Below are positions 53,273-62,870 of a stretch of DNA of 64,000 nucleotides, in pieces. Each line of letters begins with the position of its first letter. Within the stretch, counting starts at the first letter, position 1. Location: the NCBI RefSeq assembly GCF_028473145.1, contig NZ_CP092371.1, positions 1 through 64,000 on the forward strand, written 5' to 3'. Origin of the DNA: Flavobacterium sp. CBA20B-1. GTDB taxonomy: Bacteria; Bacteroidota; Bacteroidia; Flavobacteriales; Flavobacteriaceae. The notes beneath the pieces were generated by a model. That model made no database searches and had not been told where the DNA came from. It saw nothing but the letters and a program-made list of their open reading frames with translations. The translations under genes were made by a program, and so were the position numbers.

Positions 53273-55312
53273 TTAAAATTTCATCCGCTGTATTCGTACC
53301 GCATTAAGGATAGCCAATAATGCTACACCCACATCAGCAAAAACAGCTTCCCACATTGTAGCCAATCCACCTGCACCAAGTACTAATACAATTCCTTTTA
53401 CTACAAATGCCAAAGTAATATTCTGCCAAACGATTTTCTTTGTCTTTTTTCCGATGTTGATTGCCACAGGAATTTTGCTTGGCTTATCGTCCTGTATGAC
53501 CACATCCGCCGTTTCAATGGTGGCATCGCTTCCCAAACCGCCCATTGCGATACCTACGTCGCTCAATGCCACAACGGGAGCATCGTTCACGCCATCGCCA
53601 ACGAAAGCAACACTTTCGCCTTTGGCTTTGATTTCTTTAACCCTGTTTACTTTATCTTCGGGCAATAAATCCCCGAAAGCATTGTCTATCCCTAACTGCT
53701 CTGCTACATACTTTACCACTGTACTTTTATCTCCGCTAAGCATAGTCGCTTTTACATTGAGCTTATGCAATAGATTTATGGTTTCCTGTGCATCTTCTTT
53801 AATGCTGTCGGCAATAGTGATGTAACCAACAAATTTGTTGTCGTAAGCCACGGCAATAGTTGTATAAACAATACTGTTCGGGTCTAAGTCATATTGTATT
53901 CCAAACTTGTTCATCAGTTTGAAATTCCCTACCAACAAATCCTTTCCATTTACGGTTGATTTCAGTCCGTGTCCTGCGATTTCCTCCGTATTTACCAAGC
54001 GGATTGTATTATCCGGTTTGCCGACGTACTCGTGAATAGCTGTCGCTACGGGGTGCGTACTGTGGCTTTCCAAAACATTGACCAATTGCAGAATTTCGTC
54101 TGGATTGAACGCTTTGTCAAATACCACTTCCTGAACCTTAAAAACGCCGGCTGTCATTGTACCCGTTTTATCCATTACCACATTTTGGATATTGGAAAGG
54201 GCATCTAAAAAGCTGCTTCCTTTAAACAGTATTCCGTTTCTGCTCGCTGCTCCAATACCACCGAAATAACCCAATGGAATACTTATAACCAATGCACAAG
54301 GACAAGAAATAACCAGGAATACCAAAGCTCTGTACAACCAATCCTTAAACTGATAATCTGTTATGAAAAAATAAGGCAGCACACAAATAGCAACCGCTAA
54401 CAGTACCACGATAGGGGTATAGATTTTTGCAAACTTGCGGATAAACAATTCAGTCGGTGCTTTCTGTGAAGTGGCATTCTGTACCAATTCCAAAATTTTA
54501 CTCAACTTGCTATCCGTATATGCGGTTGTAACCTTCACTTGTACAACGGTATTAAGGTTTATCATTCCTGCCAAAACCGTATCTCCTTTGGCTTTGGTGT
54601 CGGGTTTGCTTTCGCCTGTGAGTGCTGCGGTGTTGAACGATGCCGTTTCGGACAACAGTTCTCCGTCTAAGCCTAATTTTTCTCCCGGTTTAAGCTGTAT
54701 AATTTCGCCAACGGCAACAGTTTCTGCCTTTACGGTTTGCGGTTCATTGTTTTTTAAAACGGTTACTTCATCGGGTCTTTGGTCAAGCAATGATTTGATG
54801 TTTGCTTTGGCTCTGGAAACCGCCATTGTTTGAAAAACTTCTCCAACGGCATAGAACAACATAACGGCAACGCCCTCGGGATATTCGCCAATGGCAAATG
54901 CCCCGATGGTGGCAATGCCCATTAAAAAGAACTCTGAAAATATTTCTCCCTTTCTGATGCTTTTCACGGCATCTGCCAATACAGGAAACCCGACGGGAGC
55001 ATACGCTACCACATACCAAATAATCCTTACCCAACCTGTAAACCATTGCTGCGGAAGCCAATTATCCATTGTGATACCTGTAAGCAATAGCACAAGGGAA
55101 ATAATGGCAGGAAGAAACATCTTGAAAACACTATCGTTACTGCCCGAATGTGAATGGTCGTGTCCGTCATCATCGCTATGGTCGTGTTGATGCTTTTCTT
55201 TTACCAACTCTTTTGCACCTGCTTGGGTGTAAATTTTTTCTTCCTGTGTGCAACAAGTCATTCTGCCTTGTGCATCATAGGTATGCTTATGATTTTTATC
55301 TGTATTTATCAT
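53273..55312 (-). CDS. Zn/Cd/Pb-type P1B ATPase (ZntA/CadA-like)
   Basis: Inner-membrane efflux pump of 679 residues. A Cys pair near the N-terminus (MTCCTQEE) and a His/Asp-rich stretch (HQHDHSDDDGHDHSHS) likely bind Zn or Cd. Motifs are the actuator TGESKP, the metal-site SCPCALVIS (CPC), the phosphorylation site DKTGTMTAG and GDGVNDAPV. The CPC with the surrounding SIPLGYFGGIG is typical of Zn/Cd pumps. It is last in a leftward metal operon with czcA, czcB, a Fur-family regulator and a transglutaminase. Confidence 0.93.
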   Translation of the reverse strand: MINTDKNHKHTYDAQGRMTCCTQEEKIYTQAGAKELVKEKHQHDHSDDDGHDHSHSGSNDSVFKMFLPAIISLVLLLTGITMDNWLPQQWFTGWVRIIWYVVAYAPVGFPVLADAVKSIRKGEIFSEFFLMGIATIGAFAIGEYPEGVAVMLFYAVGEVFQTMAVSRAKANIKSLLDQRPDEVTVLKNNEPQTVKAETVAVGEIIQLKPGEKLGLDGELLSETASFNTAALTGESKPDTKAKGDTVLAGMINLNTVVQVKVTTAYTDSKLSKILELVQNATSQKAPTELFIRKFAKIYTPIVVLLAVAICVLPYFFITDYQFKDWLYRALVFLVISCPCALVISIPLGYFGGIGAASRNGILFKGSSFLDALSNIQNVVMDKTGTMTAGVFKVQEVVFDKAFNPDEILQLVNVLESHSTHPVATAIHEYVGKPDNTIRLVNTEEIAGHGLKSTVNGKDLLVGNFKLMNKFGIQYDLDPNSIVYTTIAVAYDNKFVGYITIADSIKEDAQETINLLHKLNVKATMLSGDKSTVVKYVAEQLGIDNAFGDLLPEDKVNRVKEIKAKGESVAFVGDGVNDAPVVALSDVGIAMGGLGSDATIETADVVIQDDKPSKIPVAINIGKKTKKIVWQNITLAFVVKGIVLVLGAGGLATMWEAVFADVGVALLAILNAVRIQRMKF

Positions 55313-55334
55313 AGCCTTTAATTTTTTAGATTTA

Positions 55335-56039
55335 TTACACTTTTTTATTTCTTATTCTTTCCACGTTATTATTCATTATATGCCTCACGATGTTGCGAAA
55401 AATAAACCGCTTAAAAGCATTTAGCTTTTGCTGGTGCTTTGAATAAAAATCATCGGGCGTGACAAATACACCAAAATCCTGATTAATACCCTTGTCTTGA
55501 ATAAACGTATTATTGAGGCTCCATTCAATCGGCGGGTTCTCAAAATTATCGGTGTAAACTCCGAAACCGCAGAAAGTGGTTTTGCAATCACTGTTCTGTT
55601 CCTGTAATTTTGTGAGGTACGGTTTATCCAAAATCACGCCCTCCAAAAAATACCATTGCTCGTTTACCCAAACTTCAACCCAGCTATGCAGGATGTTCTT
55701 AGGCGAAAGTTTGTACCAAATACCCGTAATAGCTCCTTTTTGCAAGGCTTTGTCAATTGTAAAACCGTGAATACGGTTCGGTATTCCCGTTGCTCTTAAC
55801 AAAGCCATTAGCAAAGTTGCTTTTGTATTGCATTGTCCATAGCCGTCCTGCAATATTTTTGATGCCGGAATATCGTCCGAAACATTGTAGCCAAACTTTA
55901 TTTCGTCCCGTACAAAATTGTATATTGCCTTTACTTTGGAAATAGTGTCCAAATTTCCCCAGCCCCTTTGCTCCAAAAGGCTTTGTATAGAAACGTTTGA
56001 GTAATCAAGAATTTTTGTTTCTTTAAGATAGGTGTCCAT
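55335..56039 (-). CDS. Transglutaminase-like domain protein
   Basis: A 234-residue protein of the transglutaminase-like fold. The catalytic Cys is in GYGQCNTKATLLMALLRATG, and the His is in LHSWVEVWVNEQWYF, followed by an acidic position in LEGVILDK. No signal peptide is seen, so it may be cytoplasmic. Family members act as proteases or amidases. It sits between the Fur-family regulator and the zinc ATPase in the metal operon, a recurrent arrangement, but its biochemical role there is unknown. Confidence 0.82.
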   Translation of the reverse strand: MDTYLKETKILDYSNVSIQSLLEQRGWGNLDTISKVKAIYNFVRDEIKFGYNVSDDIPASKILQDGYGQCNTKATLLMALLRATGIPNRIHGFTIDKALQKGAITGIWYKLSPKNILHSWVEVWVNEQWYFLEGVILDKPYLTKLQEQNSDCKTTFCGFGVYTDNFENPPIEWSLNNTFIQDKGINQDFGVFVTPDDFYSKHQQKLNAFKRFIFRNIVRHIMNNNVERIRNKKV

Positions 56040-56079
56040 AATACATTTAAATTTATAGTAAAGTTACACAGGGAGAGCC

Positions 56080-56094
56080 TGCAATGCTATTGCA
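56080..56094. promoter_or_regulatory. Candidate Fur-family box inside the operon
   Basis: TGCAATGCTATTGCA fits TGCAATnnnATTGCA. It overlaps the stop codon of the Fur-family gene and lies 41 bases before the transglutaminase start. The same motif, in perfect form, occurs at 62646. Confidence 0.5.
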
Positions 56095-56509
56095 AACTCT
56101 CCTTTAAACAGTTCTCACAAACACCTTTACCAAATAATTTTATTTCGTCGATACGGTAATTCTGACTTCCATTCTGCGGTATTATGAAATCCTCCTTACA
56201 GGTCGTCTGTTTACAAATCTTACAATAGAAATGTAAGTGCCAATCCTTGTGTGTTTCTTCATCACACCCATCGTGGCACAAAATATACTTAACCGTAGTG
56301 TTCTCCTGAATGCTGTGTACAATGCCCTTTTCCTCAAAAGTTTTCAAAGTCCTATAAATCGTAACTCTGTCTGCTTTATAAAAATGGCTTTCGATTTCAG
56401 ATAAGGACATCGCTGTTTGCTGTTTCTCCAAGAAATCGTACACCAATATCCGCATACTGGTCGGATTAGTATTCTTTGACAACAGCTTTTGTTCAATGCT
56501 TTTTTTCAT
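56087..56509 (-). CDS. Fur-family metalloregulator (Fur/Zur-like)
   Basis: A 140-residue repressor. The N-terminal winged helix (about 15-75, with SEIESHFYKADRVTIYRTLKTFEEKG) binds DNA. The C-terminal dimerisation domain contains metal ligands in HKDWHLHFYCKICKQTTC and a second pair CENC near the end, giving the structural zinc site of two CxxC. It is the third gene of the czcA operon. A palindrome fitting a Fur-family operator lies upstream of the first gene, suggesting autoregulation in response to zinc or another metal. Confidence 0.9.
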   Translation of the reverse strand: MKKSIEQKLLSKNTNPTSMRILVYDFLEKQQTAMSLSEIESHFYKADRVTIYRTLKTFEEKGIVHSIQENTTVKYILCHDGCDEETHKDWHLHFYCKICKQTTCKEDFIIPQNGSQNYRIDEIKLFGKGVCENCLKESLQ

Positions 56510-56520
56510 TATATACTATT

Positions 56521-57786
56521 TTAATGACCGTGAGCGTGTTCTGCCGTATCATCCATTTTTGCATTCACAAAAAACGCACCTTTTACCACGATATGCGTAC
56601 CTTGTGGAATTTCACTTACAGGCGTTATCGCCGTGTAACCCAATTGAGAAGCTCCTTTAACGACTTCTACTCTTACAAATTGAGTTCCTTTTTCCGAACC
56701 GTGGTCGTGAGCCTCGTCCTCTTTGTGGTCGTGTGGTTCTTCTTCCTGCTCCTTGACCAAAAAGATGTAATATTTCCCGTCAGCATTGACAATCGCATCG
56801 TTTGGCACAGCCGTACTTAGCACATCATCTGAACTTACCGTTCCGGTTATACTCATTCCGTCAATCAATCCTGTTTTATCTCCGGTAATTTTACTGTGAA
56901 CCGCAATGGTCTTACTCTCTCCGCTAAAAGACGAACCAATACTATAAACTTCGGCAGAATAGGTCTTATTGGGGTTGTTGGTTACGACAAAATCTATTTT
57001 CTGACCTATTTTGATTAGGGGAATATCCTTTTCATATACCTGTAAATCCAAGTGCAATGCTGTGTTCTCTATTATTTCGGCAATAGGCGAAGACACATCT
57101 ACATAGCTTCCGATTTTGGCAAAAACGTTACTTATCGTACCGCTTATCGGGCTTGTAACAACCAACGAGGATTTAAGGCTGGAATTTGACAAGGAAGCCG
57201 GATTAATGCCCATCATTTGGATTTGCTGGTTCAACGAGGATTTACGTGTTCTTAACGTATTCAATTCAGAAGTGGCACTTTGCAGGTTTTTCTTTGCACC
57301 TGCATTTCCCTCGTTCAGCTCTCTTTGTCTTACCACTTCCTGCTCTGCAAATTCTATCCTGCTATTGATGCTTAGGTATTCTTCCTGCAACTGTATGAAT
57401 TGCGGATTGGAAATAGTGGCGATGACCTGACCTTTCCTTACGAAATCGCCTATCTCCACATTGAGGGATTTGATAACGCCACCAAACATTGAAGTTGCAT
57501 TTGCCTTGTTGCTGTTGGGTACTCTCAATCCACCGTTGGCTTTCAATGTTGCGGATAATTGTTTTTGCTCAATAGAGCCGATTTCGACACCTACGGCTTT
57601 CATCTGTTCATCGGTCAGTACGGCAACGTTTTCTTCTTCTTCTTCGTGTTCGTCCGTTGTTGTTGCTGCTTCGCTGCCGTGATTATGTCCGTCGTCCTCC
57701 GAATGTTTATTTGTACAAGCATTCAAAGCAAAGATGGCTACGAGGACAAAAACGCTAAAAACTATATTATTTGTGATACGTTTCAT
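56521..57786 (-). CDS. czcB: CzcB-type RND efflux adaptor
   Basis: Periplasmic adaptor of 421 residues joining the inner-membrane pump to the outer-membrane channel. A lipoprotein signal (ALNACTNK) is followed by a His/acid-rich stretch (HSEDDGHNHGSEAATTTDEH), a barrel-sandwich hybrid with MFGGVIKSLNVEIGDFVRKG, a long helical hairpin (about 130-200) and beta-barrel domains. A second His-rich segment (EEPHDHKEDEAHDHG) lies near residue 355. It follows czcA by 8 bases. Confidence 0.92.
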   Translation of the reverse strand: MKRITNNIVFSVFVLVAIFALNACTNKHSEDDGHNHGSEAATTTDEHEEEEENVAVLTDEQMKAVGVEIGSIEQKQLSATLKANGGLRVPNSNKANATSMFGGVIKSLNVEIGDFVRKGQVIATISNPQFIQLQEEYLSINSRIEFAEQEVVRQRELNEGNAGAKKNLQSATSELNTLRTRKSSLNQQIQMMGINPASLSNSSLKSSLVVTSPISGTISNVFAKIGSYVDVSSPIAEIIENTALHLDLQVYEKDIPLIKIGQKIDFVVTNNPNKTYSAEVYSIGSSFSGESKTIAVHSKITGDKTGLIDGMSITGTVSSDDVLSTAVPNDAIVNADGKYYIFLVKEQEEEPHDHKEDEAHDHGSEKGTQFVRVEVVKGASQLGYTAITPVSEIPQGTHIVVKGAFFVNAKMDDTAEHAHGH

Positions 57787-57794
57787 ATTTTGTA

Positions 57795-60700
57795 TTATTT
57801 ACTGATTAATGAATGGATAAGCGTTACAGCCTCGTTGATTTGCTGTATGCTCTTTAAATAATTAAGCTGAATGTCGGTTGTTGTCTGCAAGGCAAAGAGG
57901 TATTCCACATAAGAAATATCTCCGGTACTGTACCCTAACTTTGCCGCATTGATGATTTCATCAGCATTGGGAAGTGCCTGCTCCTTGAAATAGGTAAACT
58001 GTGCAACATTCTGTTCGTATTGTTTCAGGGCATTTGCCAATTCCGTTTTTAGCTGCTCCTGCTGCCATTGGGCATTCAGTTCCAATGATTGTTTCTGATA
58101 GTCAAGGGAACGGATTTTTGCTTTGGTGGTTGTAAAAATGGGGATTGTAATACCTACATCAACAAAACTAAACCGCTGTCCTCTGCCATAAAATTGCTCT
58201 ACACCATTTTTACTGTGCATTCCTATCAGCGATATGTTATTATAGCCGAACGTAAAATCAGGCAGGCTGTTTGCCCGTTCCAATTTCTTGTTCTGTTCAG
58301 CGATTTTAGCCTCCTGATACAATAACTGAATGCTTGGATGGTTTTCAATAGCTGAACTGTCTATGAAAGAAGTTAACAGTAATGGTACATAGTCGGATTT
58401 GGGTTCAATGGCAAAATCTTCCTGTGTCTGCATCAGGTTTTTAAGGCTCTGATAGGCATTCTGCCTGAAAACCTCGTTTTGCTGGAGCAATATATTTATT
58501 TCCCCCTGTTTGGTAACAGCCGTACTGACTTCAATCCGTCCTATATCTCCCGTTTTATACCGGAGTTCCGCAACACGGATAAAGTCGGCATAAATACTAT
58601 CCAAATGCTTCAAAACCGAAGCATTATGCTCCAAATACTCTAACTGATAATAATAGGTTCTTACCTGCTTTTTCAGTTCATTTTCTGTCAAAGCCTTTGA
58701 CCATTCCTGCCCTTTGACCTGCTCTTTGACAAGGCTTTTCTTTACCCCAAAAAGTGTCGGAAAGGGAATGGTCTGTGAAATTTGGAAACCGTCATTATAT
58801 TCAAATCCCTCATTATTCCCGTATTGGAAGTTTACATCGGTCTTCGGTAGTTCATACGCCGTCTTGCTAAGGCTTTGGGCAGATTGAATATCCATATTTT
58901 TGGAACGTAGCTGAGGGTTGGTCTCCACAGCTACTTCAATAGCTCTATCTACACTCATCGGAGTTTGTGCCTTACCGTTTTGAGAAAAACCCAAGAACAC
59001 AAACAGCAACAGCACGGGTGCTATGGCTTTCGTTTTACTATTTTTCGGAGGTTTTTGGTTTCTCATAAATACGAGGTACAGCAATGGCAGGACGAACAAT
59101 GTCAGGGCAGTTGCCGAAATCAGTCCACCGATAACCACGGTTGCCAACGGTTTTTGTACTTCTGCACCTGCACTTGTACTCAACGCCATTGGTAAAAAAC
59201 CTAAACTTGCCACAGATGCCGTCATCAATACAGGTCTAAGCCTTGTTTTAGCTCCCTCGATAATTCTCGGAATAATCTCGTTCCAACCCTCTTTTTCCAG
59301 TCTATTGAACGTGGCAATCAGTACAATCCCATTCAGAACAGCAACACCAAACAGGGCGATAAATCCGACACCTGCTGATATGCTGAATGGCATATCCCGC
59401 AATAACAGGGCAAATACGCCTCCAATGGCACTCATCGGGATAGCTGTATATACCAAAACGGCTTCCTTAAACGAATGGAATGTGAAATACAACAGGATAA
59501 AAATCAAAAGCAATGCGATAGGTACAGCAATCAGCAATCTGTCGGTAGCTTTTTGGAGGTTCTCAAACTGACCACCATAAGTAAAATAATAACCTGTCGG
59601 TAGCTTAATCTGTTCAGCCAATTTATCCTGAATTTCATTGACAACGCTGGCTACATCCCGCCCCTGTACGTTGAAGCCGACATATATCCTGCGTTTACCG
59701 CCTTCACGGCTGATTTGTGCGGGCCCTAATTTGTAATCAATGTTTGCAACCTGTGAAAGCGGTATTTGGTCGCCGTTTGGTAGTGGGATAAACAGATTGC
59801 TCACATCCTCAATGGAACTGCGGTGGGCTTCATCAAGCCGTACCACCAAATCAAATCTTCGTTCGTTTTCATAAATCACACCTGCTGATTTACCTGCGAA
59901 CGCAGTGCTGACAATATCGTTTATTTCCTGTACATTCAAGCCGTAATTGGCTATTCGGGTACGGTCATATTCGATATTGATTTGGGGAAGACCTGCTACC
60001 CGTTCTACCTGCGGAGCAGTCGCACCTTCTACTGTTTGAATAATAGCATTCGCTTTATTGGCATAAACCAACAAACTGTCGAGGTCTTCTCCGAATATCT
60101 TAACGGCTACATCCTGCCTGATACCTGTCATCAGTTCATTAAACCGCATCTGTATCGGCTGATTGGCTTCAAAGAATACACCGGGAATAACTTCAAGTTT
60201 CTCCATCATTTCATTGGAAAGCTCGTCATAGGATTTTTTTGTTTTCCATTCGTCCTGCGGTTTTAGGATAATCATCAGGTCGGTCGCTTCGGGAGGCATC
60301 GGGTCGGTCGGTACTTCGGCAGCACCTGTCTTGCCTACGACCATTTTTACTTCGTCAAATTCCTTGATTATTTTAGATGCCTGCATAGAGGTTTCCACGC
60401 TTTGGCTTAACGATGTTCCCTGTGGGAGGATACAGTGGAAAGCAAAATCGCCCTCGCCCAATTTTGGCAGGAACTCTCCGCCCATCCGTGAAAAAAGGAA
60501 TAGGCTGATTGTAAAAAGTCCAACGGCAATCGCAATAACCACATATTTTATCCGAATGGCTTTTTCTAACAAAGGCTTATAAACACCTTGCAGATAGTCC
60601 ATCATTTTGTCTGAAAAATTCCTTTTGGTAATCGGTTTCTTAGACAGACACAAGGCACTCATCATCGGGATATAGGTAAAGGACAAAATCAGTGCTCCCA

Positions 60701-62153
60701 ATATGGCAAAACTTACGGTCTGTGCCATTGGCGTAAACATTTTCCCCTCTATACCGACCAAAGTAAGGATAGGGATATACACGATAAGGATAATAATTTC
60801 TCCAAACGCCGCACTTGTACGGATTTTTCTTGCAGATTCATACACCTCCTCGTCCATTTCTGTCTGCGTAAGTTTCTGTGTGGATTTCCGTAAGCCCAAA
60901 TGGTGCATTGTCGCCTCAACGACTATCAGGGAACCGTCCACTATCAATCCGAAATCAATAGCCCCCATACTCATCAAATTGGCACTCACACCAAATAGCC
61001 GCATCATTCCCAATGCAAAAAGCATTGATAACGGTATGGCGGACGCTACGATTAAACCAGCCCTGAAATTCCCTAAGAAAATAATTAATACAAATATTAC
61101 GATTAAAGCTCCTTCAATAAGGTTTTTTTCGACAGTACTTATGGCTCTATCTACCAAATTCATTCTATCCAAATAGGGTTCTATGACCACATCTTCGGGC
61201 AGGGATTGTTGGATAACCGGTATTTTTTCTTTGATGTTTTTTACGACAGTGGCAGTGTTTTCTCCCTTGAGCATCATCACAATACCTCCCACAGCATCTA
61301 CCTCGCCGTTATAGGTCATTGCACCGTATCGGGTAGCGTTCCCGAATTTCACTTCAGCTACATCTTTGATGAATACAGGAACAGTCCCTGTATTTTTAAC
61401 GACGATATTTCCTACATCTTCCAATGAAGTAACCAGACCAATCCCGCGAATAAAGTAAGCATTGGGCTTCTTATCGATATATGCACCTCCGGTATTTTGG
61501 TTGTTGTTTTCGAGGGCGGTAAAAATATCGGAAATACTAACGTCCATTGCCTTGATGCGGTTTGGGTCGATAGAAACTTCGTACTGTTTAAGCAAACCAC
61601 CGAAACTATTGACTTCTGCAATTCCCGGAGTACCGTAAAGTTGTCTGGCAACAATCCAGTCCTGCATTGTCCGCAAATCCATTGCGGAATATTTGTCTTC
61701 ACTGCCTTCTTTGGGATGAAGAATATATTGGTACACTTCGCCAAGACCTGTACTGACAGGAGCAAGTTCAGGTGTTCCAATCCCGTCAGGTATCTGGTCT
61801 TGTGCTTCTTTCAGCTGTTGGCTTACTAACTGTCGTGCAAAATAAATATCGACATTATCTTGAAAGACAACGGTTACAACAGATAATCCAAATCTTGAAA
61901 CACTTCTTATCTCTTCTACTTTTGGAAGATTAACGATACTTTGCTCTACGGGAAATGTTACTAATTGTTCTACTTCTTGTCCTGCCAATGTAGGCGACAG
62001 GGTAATAATCTGAACCTGATTGTTTGTAATGTCAGGTTGGGCATCAATGGGGATTTGCTTGGCACTCCATACCCCCCAAATGATGAGAAACAAGGTCATC
62101 AATCCTATAATGAACTTATTCTTTATAGAGAATTTTATAATATTATCTAACAC
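57795..62153 (-). CDS. czcA: CzcA heavy-metal RND pump fused to CzcC-type outer-membrane channel
   Basis: A 1452-residue fusion. Residues about 1-1040 are an HME-type RND proton antiporter with twelve transmembrane helices and the signature DFGLIVDGSLIVVEA, including the two key acidic residues. After a hydrophobic segment (PVLLLFVFLGF, ending KAQ, about 1047-1062) residues about 1065-1452 form a TolC/CzcC-like outer-membrane factor with long helical hairpins (SVDRAIEVAVETNPQLRSKN). Such fusions occur in Bacteroidota. Together with czcB it would make a complete tripartite efflux pump, probably for Co, Zn and Cd. Confidence 0.93.
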   Translation of the reverse strand: MLDNIIKFSIKNKFIIGLMTLFLIIWGVWSAKQIPIDAQPDITNNQVQIITLSPTLAGQEVEQLVTFPVEQSIVNLPKVEEIRSVSRFGLSVVTVVFQDNVDIYFARQLVSQQLKEAQDQIPDGIGTPELAPVSTGLGEVYQYILHPKEGSEDKYSAMDLRTMQDWIVARQLYGTPGIAEVNSFGGLLKQYEVSIDPNRIKAMDVSISDIFTALENNNQNTGGAYIDKKPNAYFIRGIGLVTSLEDVGNIVVKNTGTVPVFIKDVAEVKFGNATRYGAMTYNGEVDAVGGIVMMLKGENTATVVKNIKEKIPVIQQSLPEDVVIEPYLDRMNLVDRAISTVEKNLIEGALIVIFVLIIFLGNFRAGLIVASAIPLSMLFALGMMRLFGVSANLMSMGAIDFGLIVDGSLIVVEATMHHLGLRKSTQKLTQTEMDEEVYESARKIRTSAAFGEIIILIVYIPILTLVGIEGKMFTPMAQTVSFAILGALILSFTYIPMMSALCLSKKPITKRNFSDKMMDYLQGVYKPLLEKAIRIKYVVIAIAVGLFTISLFLFSRMGGEFLPKLGEGDFAFHCILPQGTSLSQSVETSMQASKIIKEFDEVKMVVGKTGAAEVPTDPMPPEATDLMIILKPQDEWKTKKSYDELSNEMMEKLEVIPGVFFEANQPIQMRFNELMTGIRQDVAVKIFGEDLDSLLVYANKANAIIQTVEGATAPQVERVAGLPQINIEYDRTRIANYGLNVQEINDIVSTAFAGKSAGVIYENERRFDLVVRLDEAHRSSIEDVSNLFIPLPNGDQIPLSQVANIDYKLGPAQISREGGKRRIYVGFNVQGRDVASVVNEIQDKLAEQIKLPTGYYFTYGGQFENLQKATDRLLIAVPIALLLIFILLYFTFHSFKEAVLVYTAIPMSAIGGVFALLLRDMPFSISAGVGFIALFGVAVLNGIVLIATFNRLEKEGWNEIIPRIIEGAKTRLRPVLMTASVASLGFLPMALSTSAGAEVQKPLATVVIGGLISATALTLFVLPLLYLVFMRNQKPPKNSKTKAIAPVLLLFVFLGFSQNGKAQTPMSVDRAIEVAVETNPQLRSKNMDIQSAQSLSKTAYELPKTDVNFQYGNNEGFEYNDGFQISQTIPFPTLFGVKKSLVKEQVKGQEWSKALTENELKKQVRTYYYQLEYLEHNASVLKHLDSIYADFIRVAELRYKTGDIGRIEVSTAVTKQGEINILLQQNEVFRQNAYQSLKNLMQTQEDFAIEPKSDYVPLLLTSFIDSSAIENHPSIQLLYQEAKIAEQNKKLERANSLPDFTFGYNNISLIGMHSKNGVEQFYGRGQRFSFVDVGITIPIFTTTKAKIRSLDYQKQSLELNAQWQQEQLKTELANALKQYEQNVAQFTYFKEQALPNADEIINAAKLGYSTGDISYVEYLFALQTTTDIQLNYLKSIQQINEAVTLIHSLISK

Positions 62154-62282
62154 TTTTTGTTACGATTAATGATGAATTAATAATGATAAAATCATAGTGA
62201 TTATGTTTTTTGGCAATATAAATAGCCCAAAAGCCGAGCTAACGCTGTTTGCGTCAAGCTGTAATCACTAAAACATTAAAAA

Positions 62283-62618
62283 TTAAGCATTAACCTTTGG
62301 CGGTTGCCAAATTTCCCCCAGATAGCGGGATATAAAGGTAGATTTATAATAAACTTTTGGCTTAGATAAATTAAAGGTCTTTATCTTACCTATATTAAAA
62401 ACGTTCCATTGAAGAACTACTCCGGAAACTACTCCACAACAACCGCATAAACAAAAAGGTGTACATAAGTCGCTCTCTGTATGGTCGTGAGTATCCTGAT
62501 GTGTTATTTCAGTAGAATATTCCTGGTTATTAAATACCTCTTTTTCATACATATCGGCACACGGCATTAGAAATAACGCCATCATAAAAAGTGCCAGTAT
62601 GGAAGAAAAGACTTTCAT
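62283..62618 (-). CDS. Exported Cys-rich protein (DUF6660-like) with IWxPP tail
   Basis: A 111-residue protein starting at 62618 (MKVFSSILALFMMALFLMPC), with a signal peptide; an upstream in-frame ATG at 62705 would add 29 unlikely residues across the operator. Central CTPFCLCGCCG could bind metal. It ends LGEIWQPPKVNA, the Ile-Trp-x-Pro-Pro ending shared with 36752 and 62871. It is 129 bases upstream of czcA on the same strand and probably heads the operon. Role in metal handling is inferred. Confidence 0.72.
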   Translation of the reverse strand: MKVFSSILALFMMALFLMPCADMYEKEVFNNQEYSTEITHQDTHDHTESDLCTPFCLCGCCGVVSGVVLQWNVFNIGKIKTFNLSKPKVYYKSTFISRYLGEIWQPPKVNA

Positions 62619-62645
62619 ATTATTTTGCAAAGTTAGTAAAAAAGT

Positions 62646-62664
62646 AATGCAATGGCATTGCATT
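62646..62664. promoter_or_regulatory. Candidate Fur-family operator (perfect 19-bp palindrome)
   Basis: AATGCAATGGCATTGCATT is a perfect 9-1-9 palindrome, the geometry of Fur/Zur/PerR boxes. It lies 28 bases upstream of the 62618 start, at the head of the operon that encodes the Fur-family regulator. It could also affect the divergent Cys-rich gene at 62871. Confidence 0.65.
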
Positions 62665-62848
62665 GTTACAGATAACAGTGCTAAAATTAAACGGACAATT
62701 AGCACCCCGACACGCTGACCTACCTATGTTTTTTATTTTTTTTTGCGATCCGCATAATTAATAGAAGCGAATCAAGGACACAAAAATCAACAAAAAATCC
62801 GCCGTAAATGGGACATTTTTTGCCAACGCCACCGAACGAAAAAATTTA

Positions 62849-62856
62849 TATCTTTG
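62849..62856 (+). promoter_or_regulatory. -7 promoter element
   Basis: TATCTTTG fits TAnnTTTG and lies 14 bases before the ATG at 62871. A TTTTTTG upstream is too far away (26 nt) to be a typical -33 box. Confidence 0.4.
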
Positions 62857-62870
62857 CAATAAGATAATAA

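Noticed and set aside
56476..62150. Many + strand open frames opposite the czc operon
   Set aside because: They are mirror frames of well-recognised leftward genes with no family matches.
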